A DNA stretch of 64,000 nucleotides from the NCBI RefSeq assembly GCF_002289565.1, contig NZ_NTFY01000015.1:1-64000 (forward strand). The letters are read 5' to 3'. The stretch comes from Rhodopirellula sp. SM50. GTDB taxonomy: Bacteria; Planctomycetota; Planctomycetia; Pirellulales; Pirellulaceae. Position numbers and translations under genes: made by a program. The notes beneath the pieces are model-generated. The model ran no database searches. It saw only the letters and a list, made by a program, of their open reading frames with translations, and was not told the DNA's origin. This document shows positions 61,076-64,000 of the stretch, piece by piece. Position 1 is the stretch's first letter; every line of letters begins with the position of its first letter.

Positions 61076-62895
61076 TAAACCATCATCTTGCCGCCCTTCA
61101 CTCCCCTCATGTCGCGATCGACCACGACGCGGCGCCACAGTTCAAAAGTCATCAGCATCCACAGCCGCATGCCGTAGCGACCGGCGCCTTCTTCGATGTC
61201 GTAACGCAACAGCTGTCGGATCCGATCGGGATCAAACACCTCGGCCTCCCGGACGTGTCGCGATGCCAGCGTCTTTTTAGCCAACCGCCGCATTTCACCG
61301 CGAAACCAATAATGGACCGGGACCCGCATCCCGCTCTTGGGCCGCTCGATCACTTCCCGCGGCAAGTCGTCTTCGTAGGCTCGTTTGAGCACCCACTTCT
61401 CGTCACCGCTGCGGAGCTTCATGCGCGGCGGCATCTGGAAACTCAACCGAATCAATTCCTCGTCGAACAACGGCGCCAACGGTGTCAGGCCCGACGCGGC
61501 CAACATCCGTTCGACTTTGGGGAGAATCAGATGGGCTCCCTTGAGACGGATATTGATTGCCATCAACTTGTTCAAGAATGAACGCACCGACGACTGTTGA
61601 AAGAACGGCGCCAGAATCGATTCGAGATCACGTTCGGGGTCAATCTGGTCTCGAACCCTCGGGTGCAGCACACGGGACCATTCCTCATACGCCCGTCGAT
61701 AGGACGCCAGGTACGCCTTTTCGCGGAAGCCCGGTTCTCGCGGAACACCGTACCAGTGCTGCATCATCATCGGCAAATTTTTGGGACCGCCGAACAGCGG
61801 GTCGCCCCCTTCGCCGTTGAACACATACCGCACGTCTTGGCTGACGCGTCGGGCGAGTTCAAAATTCGGCTGCGTGATCGGATCACCGATCGGATCGTCG
61901 AGATGCCAGATCATCTGACGCAGCCGCGGCGCAAATTGCCTGGGATTGACCATGACTTCATGGTGTTCGGTCCCCAGTCGGTCTGCGACGCTGCGTGCGA
62001 ATTCCAGCTCGTTGGGATAGTGCTTGCCGAAATGAATCGCATAGGTCAGCACCCGGTGGCTGTGCTGACGTGCGACCTCGGCGGCGACGATGCTGGAATC
62101 CAAACCGCCGGACAGGAAGATGCCGACGGGCTCGCCCGACGGCAAACGCCGCGCGACGGCATCGCTGATCACACGCCGCGACTCGGCCACCCAGTGCCGA
62201 TGATCATCGCCGTCACCCCGGCCGTCCCATTCATCGTCCTCAAAAGGAAACAGATTCGTCAGCTCGCTGGACGCATCCCTGCCAAGCGTGACCGCGTGTC
62301 CGGCGGGCAATTCGTAAACATCCTTCAGCATCGTGCCGTGACCGGGAACGAAACTGAACGCCAAATACTGTGCGATCGCCGCCGGTCGAATCTCCGCGGC
62401 ATACCCCGGTGCCGAAGTGATCGCCTTGGGCTCCGACGCGACCAGCCAGCGCGACGTCGCGGCAGACGTCTCGGTGTATCGCCCGTAAAAAACTGTCCGC
62501 ACGCCGGCGCCGATTCTCGCAACATGCAGTGCACCGGCGGTCTCGTCAGCGATCGCCACGATCGCCGCCCCCTGTAAACGCGATAGTGCGGCAATCCCGC
62601 GTGCCCGATACTCCGCGATCAATCCGGACAGCGCGACCGAACCCCCGGCAGATTCATTTCCGTCGCGGGTCAAAAACCCACAGACCAGCAAGGTCACGTC
62701 GTCCTCGATCAACCCGCGGCGGTCCAAACGCAGACCGACGGCGTGGTCGTCACTCAACTGCAATCTTGCCAACGACGCATGGCTAGATTGCAGGAACACC
62801 TCGCCGGGTGCGTTCCCGCGATGCATCAGCGTCGCGACCATCGATCGCAACAGCGTCTCCGACGGCGGCCCCGTGAATCCCACCAATGCATCCAT
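61051..62895 (-). CDS. Asparagine-synthetase-like protein lacking the amidotransferase cysteine
   Basis: ATP-pyrophosphatase amide-forming enzyme of about 614 residues. The synthetase half shows VGIFLSGGLDSSIVAAEVAR (PP-loop) and YVFNGEGGDPLFGG. The N-terminal half resembles the class II glutamine amidotransferase fold (MDALVGFTGP ... TLMHRGNAPG), but position 2, which must be Cys in active glutaminases (MCG...), is Asp here. So it probably uses free ammonia or another nucleophile, or takes part in secondary amide formation. The start at 62895 is 4 bases after the lipoprotein stop. Substrate unknown; assignment as asnB proper is not certain. Confidence 0.87.
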   Translation of the reverse strand: MDALVGFTGPPSETLLRSMVATLMHRGNAPGEVFLQSSHASLARLQLSDDHAVGLRLDRRGLIEDDVTLLVCGFLTRDGNESAGGSVALSGLIAEYRARGIAALSRLQGAAIVAIADETAGALHVARIGAGVRTVFYGRYTETSAATSRWLVASEPKAITSAPGYAAEIRPAAIAQYLAFSFVPGHGTMLKDVYELPAGHAVTLGRDASSELTNLFPFEDDEWDGRGDGDDHRHWVAESRRVISDAVARRLPSGEPVGIFLSGGLDSSIVAAEVARQHSHRVLTYAIHFGKHYPNELEFARSVADRLGTEHHEVMVNPRQFAPRLRQMIWHLDDPIGDPITQPNFELARRVSQDVRYVFNGEGGDPLFGGPKNLPMMMQHWYGVPREPGFREKAYLASYRRAYEEWSRVLHPRVRDQIDPERDLESILAPFFQQSSVRSFLNKLMAINIRLKGAHLILPKVERMLAASGLTPLAPLFDEELIRLSFQMPPRMKLRSGDEKWVLKRAYEDDLPREVIERPKSGMRVPVHYWFRGEMRRLAKKTLASRHVREAEVFDPDRIRQLLRYDIEEGAGRYGMRLWMLMTFELWRRVVVDRDMRGVKGGKMMVYPDRGCNG

Positions 62896-62899
62896 GGAT

Positions 62900-63358
62900 T
62901 CACTCGGCCCGTTGCCGATCGAGCATGGCTCGCACCGCATGGGCTTCGGCGATGTAGATGCTGCGTGACTGGTTCACGATGTCTTGAATTTGTTGCTCCG
63001 CCTGCTGCGTGTTCCCCTCGAGCAACTCAATGAACGCCAGTTTGTAGCGTGCTTTGTCGGCCTCGTCCGACTTGGGAAACCGATCGATGGTTTGTTGAAA
63101 CAATTGCCGCGCTTGTGGAAGATCCCCTGCCCCGAGTTTGGCCTTCGCACGCAGGAAACGCGCCCGACTGGAGAGCGCATGACCGGGATTCTGTTCTTCG
63201 AATTCCGCCAACACAGAATCGGCCGCGTCGAATTGCCCCTTGATCAACAACTCTCTGCCGCGGTGAAAGGCTTCGCCGGATGGTTGGTTGTCGCATCCGG
63301 TCGTGCCGAACGCCATCAGCATCAGCACCGCGGCGAGGACAGCGAGGTTCGTTTTCAT
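62900..63358 (-). CDS. Small TPR-like lipoprotein
   Basis: Lipoprotein of 152 residues with lipobox FGTTGC after signal MKTNLAVLAAVLMLMA. The mature part is two or three TPR-like helical pairs (GREALLIKGQFDAADSVL-type, LGAGDLPQARQLFQQTIDRF, EGNTQQAEQQIQDIV). ATG 63358 is preferred to a GTG three bases upstream. Middle gene of a tight three-gene set, 6 bases after the upstream gene and 4 bases before the asparagine-synthetase-like gene. The function is unknown; possibly an assembly or scaffolding protein. Confidence 0.85.
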   Translation of the reverse strand: MKTNLAVLAAVLMLMAFGTTGCDNQPSGEAFHRGRELLIKGQFDAADSVLAEFEEQNPGHALSSRARFLRAKAKLGAGDLPQARQLFQQTIDRFPKSDEADKARYKLAFIELLEGNTQQAEQQIQDIVNQSRSIYIAEAHAVRAMLDRQRAE

Positions 63359-63364
63359 CACGGG

Positions 63365-64000
63365 CTACCCAAAACTGGAGGTGGAGGATGCGACCGCCTG
63401 TTCCCGAGCGTGTTCTTCCAGCAACGCACTCATCGTCATTTCGCTGGCAAAACAGGCGGCCAGTCCGGTGGACAGGAACGGCAGCGCCAACACGTCGACG
63501 GGCAAGGTGCGTTTGCGGTTTTTGGGATCAATCTGCTTGGCCCGTTTGAGACGGTTGAAATCGTCGGGGGAAAACCCCAGGTCGATGATGTTGCGACCCT
63601 GCAGCGGCAAACCAAGCTTTGGGAGCTGCGATTGCATCTGCTGTCCCGCGGCGTCGGCATCATGAAGCAGATGCACCGGCAAATCGGGCTGCTCTTCCAA
63701 CACGCGTCTGGCATGTCCGAGCAGGTAATGGGGATAGCCGTTGATGGACAACACCAGCATGGACTGTTCGGCGTGGAGATTGTTGAGGACAAACAGATCG
63801 ACGAGTTCGTCGCGCTGCACAATCAACAATCGCTGAACCCCATAGTCGTACAAATCCGACTCGGGTGATTGCGGCGGCGGTGACGTCAGCGACGGCGACA
63901 CGATCAGCTTGTCGAGTGGCTTGCCGTCGTTCATCCACCGATCGATCAGTCGCAAGAATCGGTCTCGCGGCAAAATCGACGGACGACTCAACAGCGTTGC
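63365..64000 (-). CDS. Protein of unknown function, cut by the window edge
   Basis: At least 211 residues; the frame runs open to the right edge, so the N-terminus is missing and the TTG at 63991 is not a real start. The visible part includes QRLLIVQRDELVDLFVLNNL, MLVLSINGYPHYLLGHARRV and VHLLHDADAAGQQMQSQL, where DADAAG recalls the acidic DxD of Toprim folds, then LSTGLAACFASEMTMSALLE. Toprim relation is weak and by pattern only. It leads the tight gene set with the lipoprotein and asparagine-synthetase-like genes. Confidence 0.7.
   Translation of the reverse strand, partial: ATLLSRPSILPRDRFLRLIDRWMNDGKPLDKLIVSPSLTSPPPQSPESDLYDYGVQRLLIVQRDELVDLFVLNNLHAEQSMLVLSINGYPHYLLGHARRVLEEQPDLPVHLLHDADAAGQQMQSQLPKLGLPLQGRNIIDLGFSPDDFNRLKRAKQIDPKNRKRTLPVDVLALPFLSTGLAACFASEMTMSALLEEHAREQAVASSTSSFG

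Overview
The window is about 64 kb of high-GC bacterial chromosome from a planctomycete, most likely family Pirellulaceae (Rhodopirellula/Stieleria-like); the genus cannot be settled by eye. The call rests on gene content: two Cys-type sulfatases, a giant ThuA / PVC-dehydrogenase / HEAT / cytochrome c protein, several Ser/Thr kinases paired with ECF sigma factors, many exported proteins of unknown function, and intergenic spaces filled with GC-rich palindromic repeats. No rRNA, tRNA, CRISPR array, transposase or prophage was recognised.

Layout. 0.6-5.3 kb: exported HEAT-like protein with a clear terminator, a stand-alone primase-like zinc-ribbon/Toprim protein, queA, and a small membrane protein. 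5.5-9.6 kb: leuC-leuD and mgtE. 9.8-14.0 kb: a Ser/Thr kinase and PP2C phosphatase on the minus strand, divergent from an aspartoacylase-type peptidase and a RimK-like ATP-grasp ligase with a C-terminal RCK_C-like domain. 14.6-27.0 kb: the giant cytochrome c protein, a Uma2-type nuclease, a sulfatase and two amidohydrolase-fold proteins whose domains are partly degenerate. 27.0-30.8 kb: dodecin, transaldolase, DedA and a stand-alone secretin-like protein.

31.0-38.1 kb: a coherent reductive pyrimidine-degradation island. It holds mmsA, a beta-ureidopropionase-like amidohydrolase, an NCS2 nucleobase permease, a class III aminotransferase and a PreA-like dihydropyrimidine dehydrogenase. Together they could import uracil/thymine and carry it to acetyl-CoA/propionyl-CoA. 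Dihydropyrimidinase and PreT are not in the window, and the PreA lacks its usual C-terminal ferredoxin part.

38.4-64.0 kb: mainly regulation and envelope. There is a sigma-70 factor with a long HTH-rich N-terminus, two exported unknowns, a sulfatase, a histidine kinase followed by a REC-GGDEF-EAL regulator, a kinase fused across the membrane to a TAXI-type solute-binding domain beside its own ECF sigma, a TlpA-like lipoprotein, a VWA protein coupled to a membrane protein, and an ECF sigma / zinc-finger-anti-sigma-kinase fusion / exported TPR operon. The window ends with an asparagine-synthetase-like protein lacking the amidotransferase cysteine, a TPR lipoprotein, and a gene cut by the window edge.

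At least nine families of palindromic or tandem intergenic repeats recur across the window, including inside apparent operons (leuC/leuD, pyrimidine genes). They artificially lengthen several open frames, so many starts here were moved to the first plausible start beyond the repeat or to the start of a signal peptide. The most unusual items are the repeat families, the kinase-TAXI and anti-sigma-kinase fusions, the HTH-rich sigma factor and the pyrimidine island with its short PreA.
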